Of a DNA stretch of 64,000 bases, positions 1 to 12,182 are shown one piece after another; the stretch's first letter is position 1, and every line of letters begins with the position of its first letter. Made by a program: the position numbers and the translations under genes. Under the pieces are notes generated by a model. The model searched no databases. It was not told the DNA's origin and worked only from the letters and a program-made list of their open reading frames with translations. This stretch comes from Excoecaria cochinchinensis (lineage: Eukaryota; Streptophyta; Magnoliopsida; Malpighiales; Euphorbiaceae): the NCBI GenBank assembly GCA_947683425.1, contig CANTUQ010000020.1, positions 3,987,001 through 4,051,000 on the forward strand, given 5' to 3'.

Positions 1-165
1 AGAGTGGAGCCCGCACCACTCAGCCACCACAAATTTTGGGTATCGACTTCGGCACTCCCCGGAGACACTCCCCTTTTAGTTAGCCAGGCCATCCAGGGGC
101 ATCCTCTTCCACAGCCTTGCCATTATCGGAGTTTAGGACAGAGTAGAGTCAGCCTAATCCAGAGA

Positions 166-785
166 TGTCATTCCAGACTATGTATGAGGATATGATGTCT
201 GTAATGGCTACTCTGGGGTAGCGCCATGATGAGGGCATCCGTCTCCTAGGCTAGCATGTAACGGACGATCTACACCTATTGAGCCAATGCATAGAGGAGA
301 GTTTTCGCCTACTGAGCCAGTGGACAGATGATAGGCTCACCTTTTTTGGCCAGCAGATAGCCGAGGGGGTTTGGAGAGATTAGTAGGCATCTAGACAAGA
401 TAGAGGGATCTGTGATGGCTTCATAGGCCAAGACAGCTGGTGAGTCCCTCCACGAGATGGATGAGTCACTGGCCGTCACCCGACAAGGGATGGATTTCTT
501 AGAGGAGACTTCTGCAGGAGTATCCCAGGGCCTGTGGAGTCTGCATGAGGATTTTAGAGAGACCTTCCTGTCATCCGAGAAGACTTGGGGCATCACATTG
601 ATGGATACACTTCTGCCATATTAGGCATAGCCTCCAATTTTCAGGAGCTATCCCACACTATTACGAGCATGGCTAGCCCCTTCTTAGACAGGCAGGTGAA
701 GGTCAGCTTTCGAGCACTCCATCCATCATCATCTAGGCCACCGCCTGAGGACATTACACATCAGTTGGCACGTCCTCCAGCTTAG
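166..785 (+). pseudogene. Degenerate coding remnant, product unknown
   Basis: Read in shifting frames, this stretch gives protein-like text with several stops and frameshifts: a segment around 166-390 with repeated LLSQ/FGQQ-like wording, then an open piece at 585-785 with a Ser/Pro-rich end. I do not recognise a domain. Its position, 0.9 kb upstream of the polypurine tract of K, would suit a decayed 3' ORF of a Ty3/gypsy element, but that is context, not homology. It is not an expressed gene as it stands. Confidence 0.3.
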
Positions 786-1196
786 CCTAGCGACTTTGAT
801 GAACCCACAGATCATCCTCCTCTGTAGGGGGCTTTTCAGGGAGATATTAGATATTAATATTTTATGATGTATAAAAATTCCATTTATGTTATATCTTTAC
901 ATTTGTGTTTATTGTATTTTTACTATTGAATATAACGAACATATTACACAAAATCAAAGAAAAAAAAACACCAAAAACAAAAACAAAATGAAAATAAAGA
1001 GATATATTAGTAAATGAAAGAAGATGATAATAAGTTGATTCAAATACCACCAGAGCAGGTTGATGCGATTAATTAAAACATAATGCAATCAATTAAAACT
1101 TTTCTTTGAACTTTCAGGCACACGACAATGATGTCTAATTACCATTCAGATAAATGGTTGACTCATCGACAAGGAAATGACGATTACTATTGCACT

Positions 1197-1500
1197 ACAT
1201 CAACAGGTTAAATACCGACACGGTTGGGGCTATACACCGCATAGGTTAAATGCCGCAATGAAGGAGGTTAGACACCGCATCATTAGGTGGCTGGGGCTAT
1301 ACACCATATAGGTTAAATGCAGCAATGAAGGAGGTTAGGTACCGTATTAACAGGTTAGATACCGACACGGTTGGGGCTATACACCGCGCAGGTTAGATGC
1401 CGCAATGATAGAGGTTAGACAACGCATCAAGGTTAGTTACAGACCACAATCACAAAAGCTAGACACCTCACAGGTTCAATGCTAAAACAACAAGGGTTAA
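1197..1500 (+). repeat. Diverged short tandem repeats in the 3' region of K
   Basis: The motif GGTTAGACACCGCA and variants (GGTTAAATGCCGCAATGA, ACGGTTGGGGCTATACACCG) recur about eight times with irregular spacing. A related fragment reappears at 6587-6640 in the equivalent position of J. Tandem repeats just upstream of the 3' LTR are known for Tat/Ogre elements. Confidence 0.6.
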
Positions 1501-2834
1501 CACGTCAACAAATTGGCAATAACTACCCGCAATAACTTCACTCAGACCGAAAGGACAGCTGCCTCAGGTACCTGTCTCTTTTTTATTTCTTTGAGTTTTG
1601 GCTTACCTAGGCACCCATGCACTATGTTCTCCAAAACTGGGGGCAACTGTAGACACCGGGTCCTGAGGCAACCCAGACCAAAGTTACCAAGTGATGAAAA
1701 TAATACCTGTTTACAAGCAAAAAAAATTAAAAGTGTGATTTCCTTGTCAAAACCCTTCTTTTTAAATAAAAAATTATTTTTTTCGATTTTTGGGGCTTTT
1801 GATGGCCTGCAGCCGCGTACCACGCGAAGGGCAAAGCCTGTAGGCATCACGTATGAAGTGCCATGTGCAACCATAGCGCGGGGCGTGGCCTTCGTATGAG
1901 GCCGCACCTCGCATTGCGAAGTACGGCCTCCAGCACGAGTGCCGCACCTCGCGCGTCTCCTTCCTCGCCAAGACTCCATTTTTTTTGGGTTTCTCTAGTT
2001 TTGAGTTAGAATTAAACTAAAATTCCTTTTTTTTTTTTCGATTTTCAAAAGGATAAGATTTTATTTTTAAGGGATAATTAAGGATTTTGAGGGGGATTAA
2101 AACTCCAAAAACCTAATTTCACAAGGATGATATAAAAGGAAAATTTCAAAACCATTAAAAGGGGGGCATTAGAACGGCGACCAAAAGGGATTTCAGAAAA
2201 ACGATTTTTGAGAGCCAAAAGATTTTTCAAGAGTGATTCTAAAATTTTTCGTGAGCCAAGGAAAATTAATTCTTTGTGTTTAGGATTCAATTTCCATCAT
2301 CTATTTTCTTCAAAAAATTAGAGTTTTCAACTTCAATTTTTAATTTTTTTAACAGAAAGGTTTAATCCAAGCTTTCTCAATTTCTATTTTCAAGTAATCG
2401 AAGAGGAAATCTCCTGTCCTTCTTTTGTTGTCAACATCAAACCTCTGAGGGTAAATTTCTAGGCTATTCCTTTTTCTTTTTCTTTATTATCTGTCGCTTA
2501 TTTGTTTTCTCAACTGTAGTTACTGTAAACTACAAATAGTGTATTTTGTTGTTGTCTATTATAATTAAGCTGAATTTAGATTAATCTAATTAACTTATTG
2601 ACATGATGCATGCAACATAATTTAAATCTAAAGAATATTATGTAATAATTTTACTTTCTATTTAATTATGTTTTTTGATCATTAATCCGTTCTATTAATT
2701 TGTCGCATTATTTTTATTAAACATTATTCTTCTAATAATTGTAAATATTTTCTTTAGTTAGGATTATTTATTTATTTATTTCATTGAATTGCTTATTTTT
2801 ATCATATTTTGTTCATTTGATCCAATTTGCTAAT

Positions 2835-3072
2835 TGTAGACACCAGGTCCCGAGGCGGTCCAAGATCAGGATTACCCGATGATAAAATAGAAGACCGATT
2901 TTCGGCAAGAAAGGTGAGAATCGATCGTTCCTTGTCAAGAGATGTGTTTTTTCGGAAAATAATTAAAATATATATTTTTGGGGAAATTAAAATTAAGATG
3001 GAGTAAAAAATATATATTAATTTAGTGTCAAAATTTTTTTTTAAAAAAAATGAAAGTCGCGAAGGCCGCCTG
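2835..3072 (+). mobile_element. Truncated 5' LTR of J
   Basis: It matches 6777-7013 nearly base for base, including the ATATATATTTTTGG run and the poly-A/T tract. Similarity stops at GAAGGCCGC, where the 3' LTR enters its GC-rich block. About 2.5 kb of LTR plus PBS, gag and pol are therefore missing from the 5' side. Confidence 0.8.
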
Positions 3073-5619
3073 CCTGGACCTGGTATGACATGTCGAAGAT
3101 TAACAAGGACGTTCAGAAGACCAGACTACCTTCCATTGCCAACATGACTATGAACCAAATTTTGAAAGGCACTTCTTCGCATCCACAACACCTGAGCTAC
3201 ATATGGTGTCGCCGAATAAAATTGAACTTCGAAAGTTACATCAAAAGTCGGACAAATAAAACTTGAAACCACCACGAGAAATATACAACCCATCAGAACC
3301 AAGCCATATGACCTTTTTCTCTCAACCCCTTTGAAATGTGCACCCTCAAAATCGATTATGACTGACCCTTAACCATCCAAGACCCTCATAGCCAAATTTC
3401 TTACCAAAATTTAATGCCCGACCAAATTGAACAACAATGGTCCCAGTGGTTAAGATGAAAAGTGCACGTATGTGTAAACTTCAGGACTTGAGCAAAGCTT
3501 GTAAAAAAAAAAAATTGGGGTAAAAAAAAAAAATTGGGTTGAAAAAAAAAAAAAGAATTGGGGTGTAAAAAAAAGAGAGAATTGATCAGGGGGCAAGCTT
3601 TGTTCAAATCCCGTTGATCTACACATGCCGGCATATTGCCATTTTTCTTAGCTACTGAAGAGGACCAAAAGGGCTAACTCCCCAAACCATCCACCCAATC
3701 CCAGCCGTCGAAAACCATTTCGAAAGCTTAAACAACCAAAACCGATAAAAGTACCCCAGATCATCCAAGCCCAGCCTGTCACCCTGTCTCAGCCATTGAA
3801 AGGCCATTCCAGGATTCGAACCGCCAAAGCCAATACAGGCCAAACGTGAAACTTCATATTCAAGCCCCAAATAAGTAACCCATCAACTCAACCAGTCTGC
3901 ACAAGCGATAAGACCAAAACTTTGATACTAAGAAGAATCACTCTCAGAAGCAGCAGTCTCTCTGGCTAACGAAGATGAAAGCAAATTCAACCAGTATTGA
4001 CGAACTGAAAGAGGGTCCATGGCAAAGGCTAAAAAAAAAAAAAAAAAAAAGAGAAAATATTCAATCAAGAAAACCCGCGAGGGCTGATTGATAACAGGAG
4101 TTTGATGCTCTCAAGATCTATCCCGAGATTAGATGATGTCCCATATTTTTCGAGTTAATGCCAAATAGTGATCATGTGATATGAAATCAGATTGAAATAT
4201 ATGCATTTATGCAAAGATGTATTGGTATGACCAGAGCAGTTCATCTTGCACACTCAAAGTTGTCTCAGTCAGATATGAAACCAACACATTGCTACCATCT
4301 ACCCCTTGCCACTCTCGCCACTCAGGCACTTCAGTCAGCTCCTCCTGTTATGAACTGTGAAGCCAATTCTATAGCACCCTCATGATAGAAACCAAGCTCA
4401 TACAACCTTGACCTAAGACACAAACACACGCCGATTATACCTGAAAGACCTTTTACAACAACTATCTACCCCTTACCATTCTCGCTACTCAAGCACTTCA
4501 GTCATCTCATCCTGCTACCCACTGTGAAGCCAACCCTACAACACCTTCCTAATAAAGAGCCAAACACATACAACCAAAGCCTGAGATATAAGCACATGCC
4601 AATTATACCCGAAAGACCTTTCGCAAGAACTCCAACTTCTCTAAAAAAAAAAAAAAAGGCCGTTAGAGATGAAAACCGTGACTGGCGCTCTAAGCAAAAG
4701 TTAGGCCAAAGGGCAGGGTGAAAACCTGGCGACAGGCAGTCTGCCCTACAAAAAATGAAATAAATAAAAGCCGCTGGATTGGGTTGGGTCCATTCCAGGC
4801 AAAAAATAAGGCACAGGGTTATGTGAAAATCCGACAAGGACGCATCTCCCGCTAAGAAAAGCTAGTGCGAAAATCCACGAGGGACGCACTACCTTCAAAT
4901 AATGACTACAGGTACCAGAGGAGAACCTCATAATCCCTTAAAGGCATGAAATTCAAAGGCAATCCAAGAGGGCATCAAGTCAACTGCAATGGATAACCAA
5001 ACCAGCTGATGCCCCCGATTCCACTCGGATGAATTCTTATCCTGCATTGCTTTATGACACATACATCTCACGTGCATGCTCACTATTTATACCTGCATAT
5101 TTGTCTTTTAAATTTTGCAGAAAGAGAGACTCAACACTAACATCCACAAAAGGCGAGCGGCGACATCAATCCAACATCAGCTCAATCGTCAAATCAAAAC
5201 AGACAATCAACCCAAGGGCTCATAGACAGCATCACTACTTCAAATCACATAAGGGTTTACATGCCGCCAGTACTACTATTCTACGAAAGGTTTGCACGAC
5301 AACAGTACTACCACTTCAGAACAAGTTGCTTGATGACGGTACTACCACTCCACGGAGGGTTTGCACGATCACGACATTACCGCTACAACAATAGCCCACA
5401 CACTGAAAACTGCAACAGTGCCATCCAGTCCGGGAAAGCGACCGCCTCAGGCATACTTTATATGATGATGCCCAACATGCATTCACGCATGCATGAACTT
5501 TATATATATCTTGCACAAGAAATTCTTCGCACACATTTCGTGCCCATGATCTTTGCATACTTGCAACACGTAATCCTTTGCACATGCTTAGCACAAGCAC
5601 TTATCACGTGCATCTAATC
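3073..5619 (+). other. Non-coding internal region of J
   Basis: No reading frame longer than about 120 codons looks real, and the small ORFs here are unrelated to any protein I know. The stretch contains homopolymer tracts (3505-3560, 4031-4050, 4643-4656) and an imperfect duplication of about 170 bp (about 4298-4464 repeated at 4466-4632, marked by TCTACCCCTT...CACTCAGGCACTTCAGTCA). It probably represents the long 3' untranslated region of the parent element. Confidence 0.55.
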
Positions 5620-6520
5620 TCCCCATTATCCTTAAGTCCTTATCTAACATGCATCCTTAATCTCTTTAAAACACTATCTTTAAGTCCTTATCTAACAGGC
5701 ATCCTCAATCTCTTTAAAACGCTATCTTTAGGTCCTTCTTCAAAAGGCATCTTCAAAACTTTACCTTCAAGTCCTTATTCACAAGGCATTCTCAGTCTCT
5801 TCGGAGCATTATCTCTAAGTCCTTATCTAACAGGCATCCTCAATCTCTTTAAAACACTATCTTTAAGTCCTTCTTCAAAAGGCATCTTCAAAACTTTACC
5901 TTCAAGTCCTTATTCACAAGGCATTCTCAGTCTCTTCGGAGCATTATCTCTAAGTCCTTATCTAACAGGCATCCTCAATCTCTTTAAAACACTATCTTTA
6001 AGTCCTTCTTCAGAAGGCATCTTCAAAATATTATCTTCAAAGTCCTTGCTCAGAAGACATTCTCAGTCTCTTCGGAGCATTATCTTTAAGTCCTCCTTCA
6101 CGGGGCATTCTCAGTCTCTTCGGAGCATTATCTTTGAGTCCTCCTTCACGGGGCATTCTCAGTCTCTTCGGAGCATTATCTTTAAGTCCTCCTTCACGGG
6201 GCATTCTCAGTCTCTTCGGAGCATTATCTTTAAGTCCTCCTTCACGGGGCATTCTCAGTCTCTTCGGAGCATTATCTTTGAGTCCTCCTTCACGGGGCAT
6301 TCTCAGTCTCTTCGGAGCATTATCTTTAAGTCCTCCTTCACGGGGCATTCTCAGTCTCTTCGGAACATTATCTTTGAGTCCTCCTTCACGGGGCATTCTC
6401 AGTCTCTTCGGAGCTTTATCCGTAAGTCCTTCCTCACAAGGCACTCTCAGTCTCTTCGGAGCATTGTCGTTAAGTTCTTTTTCAAGGCATTCTCAGTCTT
6501 TTCAGAGCATTGTCCTTCGT
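5620..6520 (+). repeat. 48-bp satellite array within J
   Basis: From about 6048 to 6470 roughly nine 48-bp copies carry the core CACGGGGCATTCTCAGTC and CTTCGGAGCATTATC, differing by single bases. To the left (about 5620-6048) are older variants, including a higher-order block with a 135-bp period (one starts at 5761, the next at 5896). Because 48 is divisible by 3, the array is open in several frames on both strands. These ORFs (for example a GILSLFGALSLSPP-repeat frame) are by-products, not genes. Confidence 0.9.
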
Positions 6521-7002
6521 AGCATTGAGCCTTTTCCAAAATATTCTAAATCCTTTCAATCCATGAGTATATCTGCATCAACAAGGCTAGACACCGCATA
6601 GGTTAGATGCCAAAATAATAGGGGTTAACACGTCGACGAACAGACGGTAACTACCCACAACAATTTCAGCCAGTTCGGGAAGACAACCACCTCAGGTACG
6701 CGCCTCTTTCTTTTCTTTTATGAATTTTGGTTCACTTAGGCACCTAGGTTCTAAGTTCCCCAAAATTGGGGGCAACTGTAGACACCGAGTCCTGAGGCGG
6801 TCCAAGATCAGGATTACCCGATGATGAAATAGAAGATCGATTTTCGGCAAGAAAGGTGAGAATCGATCGTTCCTTGTCAAGAGATGTGTTTTTTCGGAAA
6901 ATAATTAAAATATATATTTTTGGGGAAATTAAAATTAAGATGGAGTAAAAAATATATATTAATTTAGTGTCAAAATAAAAAAAAAAAAAAAATGAAAGTC
7001 GC

Positions 7003-7255
7003 GAAGGCCGCTTGCGGCAGCGCGGGGCTGCCCCAGCGCGCAGGGGCGCCTGCGCGCAAGGCAGGCACCTCGCGCGCAGGCCCCCCTGCGCGTGAGGCGC
7101 GGGGCGCCGCGCGCCCCCCCTGCGCGCGAGGCGGGGGGCGCCCCGCGCCCCCCTGCGCGCGAGGCAGCTGCCTGCCGCACGCGGTGCAGGGGCACCACGC
7201 GCGCAGCAGGCTGCTGCCGCGCGCGCCCTTGCCCTCTCCGCGCGACCTGGTCTTC
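7003..7255 (+). repeat. GC-rich low-complexity block in the J LTR
   Basis: This is roughly 250 bp of very high G+C inside an AT-rich LTR. It is built from recurring CCTGCGCGCGAGGC, GGGGCGCC and CTCGCGCGCAGG words. Several copies are mutually inverted, so it can fold extensively. Confidence 0.8.
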
Positions 7256-8124
7256 GCCTGTCCGTTTTTTTCGCTGTTTTCAGTCTGAATTTTTTTTTCA
7301 GTCTGACATTTTCCATTGTTTCACCATTTTGTGATATTTTGGATTAACTAAAAATGAAAGATTTTTTGTCTTTTGCCATTTTTGGCCAAGACAAGCTTAA
7401 ATGAGGATTTTTCCCTCATTTTAGGGAGACGGCAATTATTTTGAAGGTTTTTTCTTTCAACCTTTTCTCTCTAGCAGCTAGTCACTTAGCTTCTTTTTCT
7501 TTTTCTCCCAAGCTTTAATCTTGGATTGCTCTTAAAACATACATAATCCATTTTCTTGAGTGATTTGGGCTTGGAAAAATCAATTTCTTTTTGCTCAAAT
7601 CATCCACCAAAAATATTTTTACCAAAGTATTTTCTTGATTTTATTTCAAAATATTTGATTCTACATTTTCTTCAAATATTTATCATTACAAATCCGATAA
7701 GGAAAATCGATCGGGACACCGTTTCCCCAATCTAAAAATTCTGAGGGTAAATATTCTTGAACTCATCCTCATTTATTTTTTGTAAGGTATTTATTGTTGT
7801 TAATATTTTTTTGTTGCTATTATCATATTTATTCATGGTTAATAGTTTCTATTTTTGCTACTGTTGACATCCCTAGCCTTGCTTTTGGTCCAACTTCTCT
7901 ATATGGATTTGATTTGATTTTATAGTTTAATTTTTACTTGTTTTGCCGTTGGTCACCAATCCACATTTATATTATCATTACCCTTGTTATTTGATATTAT
8001 CATCATGTAGTTCATTAATATTATTATTATTATTATTACCATTGTTAATATCATTTCTAATTGATTATTCTGTTTTCATATTACATATCATTCATTATTA
8101 TTATTATTTGCATTATTACCATCC

Positions 8125-8209
<85 letters not shown>
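8125..8209 (+). repeat. ATT/TTA trinucleotide microsatellite
   Basis: About 28 uninterrupted copies of a 3-base unit, with shorter satellite patches nearby at 8020-8036, 8095-8108 and 8250-8262. Confidence 0.97.
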
Positions 8210-11200
8210 TCTAGTGGATTATTCTGTTTTCATATTATTTGTCATTCATTATTATTATTATTTGCATTATTACCATCCCATTACTATCATTATTACTATA
8301 TGGTTTTATTATGATTATTATATCTATTATTCATCTTATTTATTGTCGTAGTGTTATTTACTGTCGATAATTTAACCTATTTTGTTGTATTACCATCGTC
8401 ATAATTTTTATTATTGTTATTATTTCGCCTTCATTTGATTAATTTTTAGAATATTTGCTAATATATTTTTAATGCTAATTTTTGTATGAATTTTAATTTG
8501 AGTCGGGCTATGTGAGCGCCCCGTGACTCCCCGGATGGGTCGCAACGCGTAGGCGGGTACTCCGGTTCGGTGAGATCTTTCTTAACCCTTTCTTTATGTC
8601 GTGTTACTTGTAAATATATATTTTTTATTCGTGCACGCGTGCGATAAAAAATTACAAAAATATTTCTATAATTAAATTGGAATTTTCACCAACAAAATCG
8701 GGACCAATGTCCCTTATTTTAGCCCGACAATAAAAATGTCACAATTAAAACGAAGAGTCAACTTTTCTACGAAAATGGGATCACACATCCCGGTTTTTTT
8801 TTTAATTCAAGCAAATCAAAAATGACTCTTCGAACCCTCTTCAAATTAATACAAAGGAACCGATGTTCCTAAATTTCGAACAAGTACGAAGGAACCAATG
8901 TTCCTAAAATAATGTCCCGATTTATGCATGTCTTTTTATTTCGATCTTGTGTGAGTGCTTTAAATTCAAGTTCATTTCTATTTGGGCCCTTGTAATTAAT
9001 TTTGGGGCGAATTTATCTATTTTGGGGATTGTATTATGTCCCATTCATAGCTTCAATTCCTTTTAATGGGGTTGTATTCTGCCCCTATTTCTATTGTAAT
9101 TGCGTGCTTGTGTGTTTACCGCTTTCATTTATTGCTTTCTTTATTTACTTTATTTATCACTTTTATTTATTTTCTTTACGTGCTTTCAATGCGCTGTTTA
9201 ATTTAAAATGCATCAATCGCGTGAAATGAGAGGTATAATCTTAAGAAGTTAAAAACCCATTTATAATTAACCAAGGCATAAATAAGAGGGAAGTCCCGGA
9301 CACCATATCTCTGGTTTAGACCGTTAGAGGTGAGAAACCTTTTCCCAATTTCTTGCAAATTGGGTGGCGACTCCAAATACCTCAAAGGTGCCTTTAGGCG
9401 TCAATAGGCTAGGTTGTTCTCCCCAATGTTCTATTGGGAGGGATACACCGATGATGTCTCATGGCGCCCATGATCAAAAGACGCAAACCTTCATACCTCG
9501 AATCCCAATGTCGGATTCATATCGACGGCCCTTGCTGGGTTTTCGGGTTCGGCGCGCGTCACACTAATGTTGTTTTTTTTTTATTTTCTTGTTTTTAGTC
9601 GTCCACCAGACTCACTTATGTTACTTTGAGTAATGCTCCTAGGCAAGTTAGAGAAATCAAGGGATGAGAAGCCTTCTAAGTTTTGTTTGCATTTTAATTT
9701 CTTCATTTTCCTGGTTTTATTATTTTGTATGTTTTGTGCAAAATGGTATTTAGACGCGCTTATTTTAAAAAAAATCATATTTTTTTACAATAATAAAAAT
9801 TGGGATTTTTGTTAATAAAATAGGACCAATGTCCTGATTTTAGCCAATAAACTTTTATTTTCAAAAGAGAGTTAATTTTCATAAAACGGGATCCAATTAT
9901 CCCTATTTTCATTGCCCAAAATAACTCTCAGATCTTTTCTTAAGTTAAAACAAGGGAACCAATATTCTCGAAATCTAATAAATGTCCCGATTTATGTATT
10001 ATGTATCATGTATTTTACTTTATTCTTTTTTATGTATTATTTATTCTGGGCCCTTGTAATTAATTTTGGGGCAATTTTGTTCATTTATTTATTTATGCTT
10101 TCTTTATTTTGGGGGATTGTTTTCTCCCGTTTTTCATTGGTAATTAATTTATTTATCGCTTTCTTTACTGCTTTCCAAAAAATGCTTGAAATGCGCTTTA
10201 ATTTTATTGCATGATCGCGTGAGGTGAGAGATGGAATTTTAATTGCAAAAAAACTCATTTATAACATAACTTAAGGCGTTAATAACAGTGAAGTTCCGAA
10301 CACCTTCTCTGATTTAAGATCCCCGAGGTTAGACGACCTTCCCCAATTTCTTGTAAATTGGGTGGCGACTCCAAAATATCTCAAAGTTGCCTAAATGTTT
10401 CGTGAGGTTAGATGAACTTCCCAATGTGCTATTGGGTAAGGAATTCCAAAATATCTCATATTATCTAAGATCAAAAGATGCCAACCATCTCGGGCCCTAA
10501 AAGTGGGCACCTAGTGATCTAGCTTTCGGCCGAGTTCGGGCGTCAGATACACCCTTGATATGAGAGAAAATAGATCTTGGGGCACCTTCTTCTTCAACCT
10601 TGAAATCTCCTTGAATCCCAAAATATAGATCTAAACTAAATTAATCTAAATTATTTGAAAATAAAACTAAAATTAAAATTAAATTTAGCTTAAGAACAAT
10701 ATTTAAGATGAGAAGAATAAACCTAAAAGAAAAATAATAGTCTGCTATTTTCTATCTAAATCTACTCTTTTGGAAGATGAAACGACGTCTTTATATATTC
10801 TGCAGAAAAGCACAACTGTGTTCATAGATAAAATTTACACTTAGGGCTGCCTTGCTGTACGAGTGATTTGGTGGAAACCGAAAGGTGCAGCTGTGTTTTG
10901 GAGAAAATATAGCTGTGCACTGGTGTAACACCCCGAAAATCACCCTAGAAGAAATAAGTGTCATTAGTGTAATAGAGTGCATGATAATTAGGGTTTACAG
11001 CATTGGACCTAAGTGAAAAAGTGAAGAGAGGGACCCAATTGAAGAAAAATAAAGTATTGTAGTGGCTGAATTGCACTTTGCATGATTAGCTAACAAGTGA
11101 AGATTAATTAGTGTAGTGGAGATTAATTAAGTTAGTCAATAGTTAGTGGGATCAGCTGTATATTAGTGGAGTCCAAGTGGATTGTGTTAAGGGAGCCACC

Positions 11201-11930
11201 TAGCATAAGGGGATTGAGAGGTTGACACCTCATTCATGCATGCAAGCATGAGGTGGTTTAGTGGAATGAATCTGTATTTTGATACTTTGATCCGGCCCTC
11301 ACTCTCTCATGAGTTCATTCTTCCTTTTTGCGCTTCTTTCATTTGTTCTCTTTGACCATGGAGACCAAAGGGTAGATATTGATAGATAGAAGATTGTGCA
11401 TTATTGTTTAGAAAAGGTATATTGATGTTGAGTTCATCTTCTTCATATCTTTCTATTTGCTTCATAATTGTTATGGGTAAAGTCTAATGGACTTAAATGT
11501 GTTGTGTGCTTATGTGTTATGAGTTGAAGAGCCAGGTACAGCTGGAAAAGGGAAGGAGAAAGTGATATAGAAGAGTAAGAAGGAGTGCTCCAAGAGGTTA
11601 GGGATTTGTTGTGTTTTGATGTGATTAGTGTGTTTGAAGTTCTTGTAAATGAGATGTGATACTGATTTTGTTATTGATATTGAATTGGATAGTGAACAAG
11701 TGTAAAGTGATTATTGTAGTGTTATTAGTGTTAATGGCATCTAGTGATTTGTAATATTTATTGGCATGCTCAAATTGATTGTGTATCATGACATGTAAAT
11801 GAAGAGGTAAAGTATGCTTGTGTGGTGAAGAGGGTTGCCCAAGCATGTGAATGCAAGAATGCCAAGTATGAGAAAAAGCACAGCTGTGTCTTGGTAAAAC
11901 ACAGCTGTGAAGTGGAAATTTGGCATGCGT

Positions 11931-12182
11931 CACGGTGACAACCAAATTGGTTGTGACCGTGAGGCATCAAAATGAGCATTCTATTTTGAGGTGCAGTATG
12001 TCACGGTGACAATCAAACTCATTGTGACCGTGACATACCCCAGACATGCATTCTGCCCGTGAGTTGGTCATAAGTCACGGTGATAACCAGATTGATTGTG
12101 ACCGTGACCTATCACAAACTACATTCTGTTTTGGGGATTCAGTATGTCACGGTGACAACCAGATTGATTGTGACCATGACCC
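11931..12182 (+). repeat. Palindrome array, TCACGGT type, B 5' LTR
   Basis: Four units start at about 11931, 12000, 12074 and 12146 (69-74 bp period). Each is an inverted repeat with GTCACGGTGACAACC on the left and TTGTGACCGTGAC on the right of a short loop. The bases between units (ATTCTG...TTTTGGGG) also recur. The copy in the 3' LTR lies at 25492-25742. Confidence 0.9.

Larger units (their letters stand above)
1..1647 (+). mobile_element. 3' internal region of retrotransposon K (left part off-window)
   Basis: The stretch ends in a polypurine-like tract (about 1631-1647, ending GGGGGCAAC) directly before TGTAGACACC, the start of LTR K. The same arrangement precedes the J LTR at 6777, and the last 130 bases match 6640-6776 clearly. 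This makes it the 3' untranslated end of an LTR retrotransposon whose 5' part is outside the window. The TGTAGACACC terminus and the tandem repeats before the 3' LTR suggest the Tat/Ogre group, but no pol is visible, so the lineage is tentative. 851-1196 is AT-rich with no gene. Confidence 0.65.
2835..9563 (+). mobile_element. Element J, deleted Tat/Ogre-like retrotransposon
   Basis: The element is flanked by a perfect TSD, CTAAT (2830-2834 and 9564-9568), inside the LTR of K. It has a truncated 5' LTR, an internal region without gag or pol, a large satellite array, a polypurine tract and a full 3' LTR. The boundaries are strong because the TSD and both TGTAGACACC starts agree. The group assignment (Tat/Ogre) is inferred from the terminus and 3' satellite only. 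Confidence 0.85.
6777..9563 (+). mobile_element. 3' LTR of J (2787 bp)
   Basis: It starts TGTAGACACCGAGTC directly after a polypurine tract (ATTGGGGGCAAC, ending at 6776) and ends GCGCGCGTCACA before the TSD. It holds a GC-rich block at 7003-7255, an ATT microsatellite at 8125-8209, and near its end the GGGTGGCGACTCC motif (about 9361). No protein is encoded. The long Ala/Arg-rich and Ile-rich frames come from simple sequence. Confidence 0.85.
1648..10551 (+). mobile_element. 3' LTR of K, split by element J
   Basis: It starts TGTAGACACCGGGTCC and resumes after J at 9569. It ends around 10545-10551 (GGCGTCA or GGCGTCAGATACA). The two parts, 1648-2834 and 9569-10551, total about 2.17 kb, close to the 2389 bp of the related solo LTR I. 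Both K and J LTRs contain a GGGTGGCGACTCC-type motif near the end (about 10360 in K). 1805-1970 holds a GC-rich block with partial palindromes. The exact right end is uncertain. Confidence 0.7.

Noticed and set aside
5578..6601. Long repeated reading frames (GILSLFGALSLSPP and similar) on both strands
   Set aside because: They arise from a 48-bp satellite whose unit is a multiple of three. Several frames and both strands are open equally, and no start or domain stands out.
6744..7334. Ala/Arg-rich ORFs of 80-190 codons
   Set aside because: GC-rich low-complexity DNA in the J LTR lacks stops by composition.
7943..8351. Isoleucine- and leucine-repeat ORFs
   Set aside because: Product of the ATT microsatellite.
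10791..10982. Small ORFs in L and in the first bases of B
   Set aside because: They cross the L-B border and have no similarity or repeat-independent composition.
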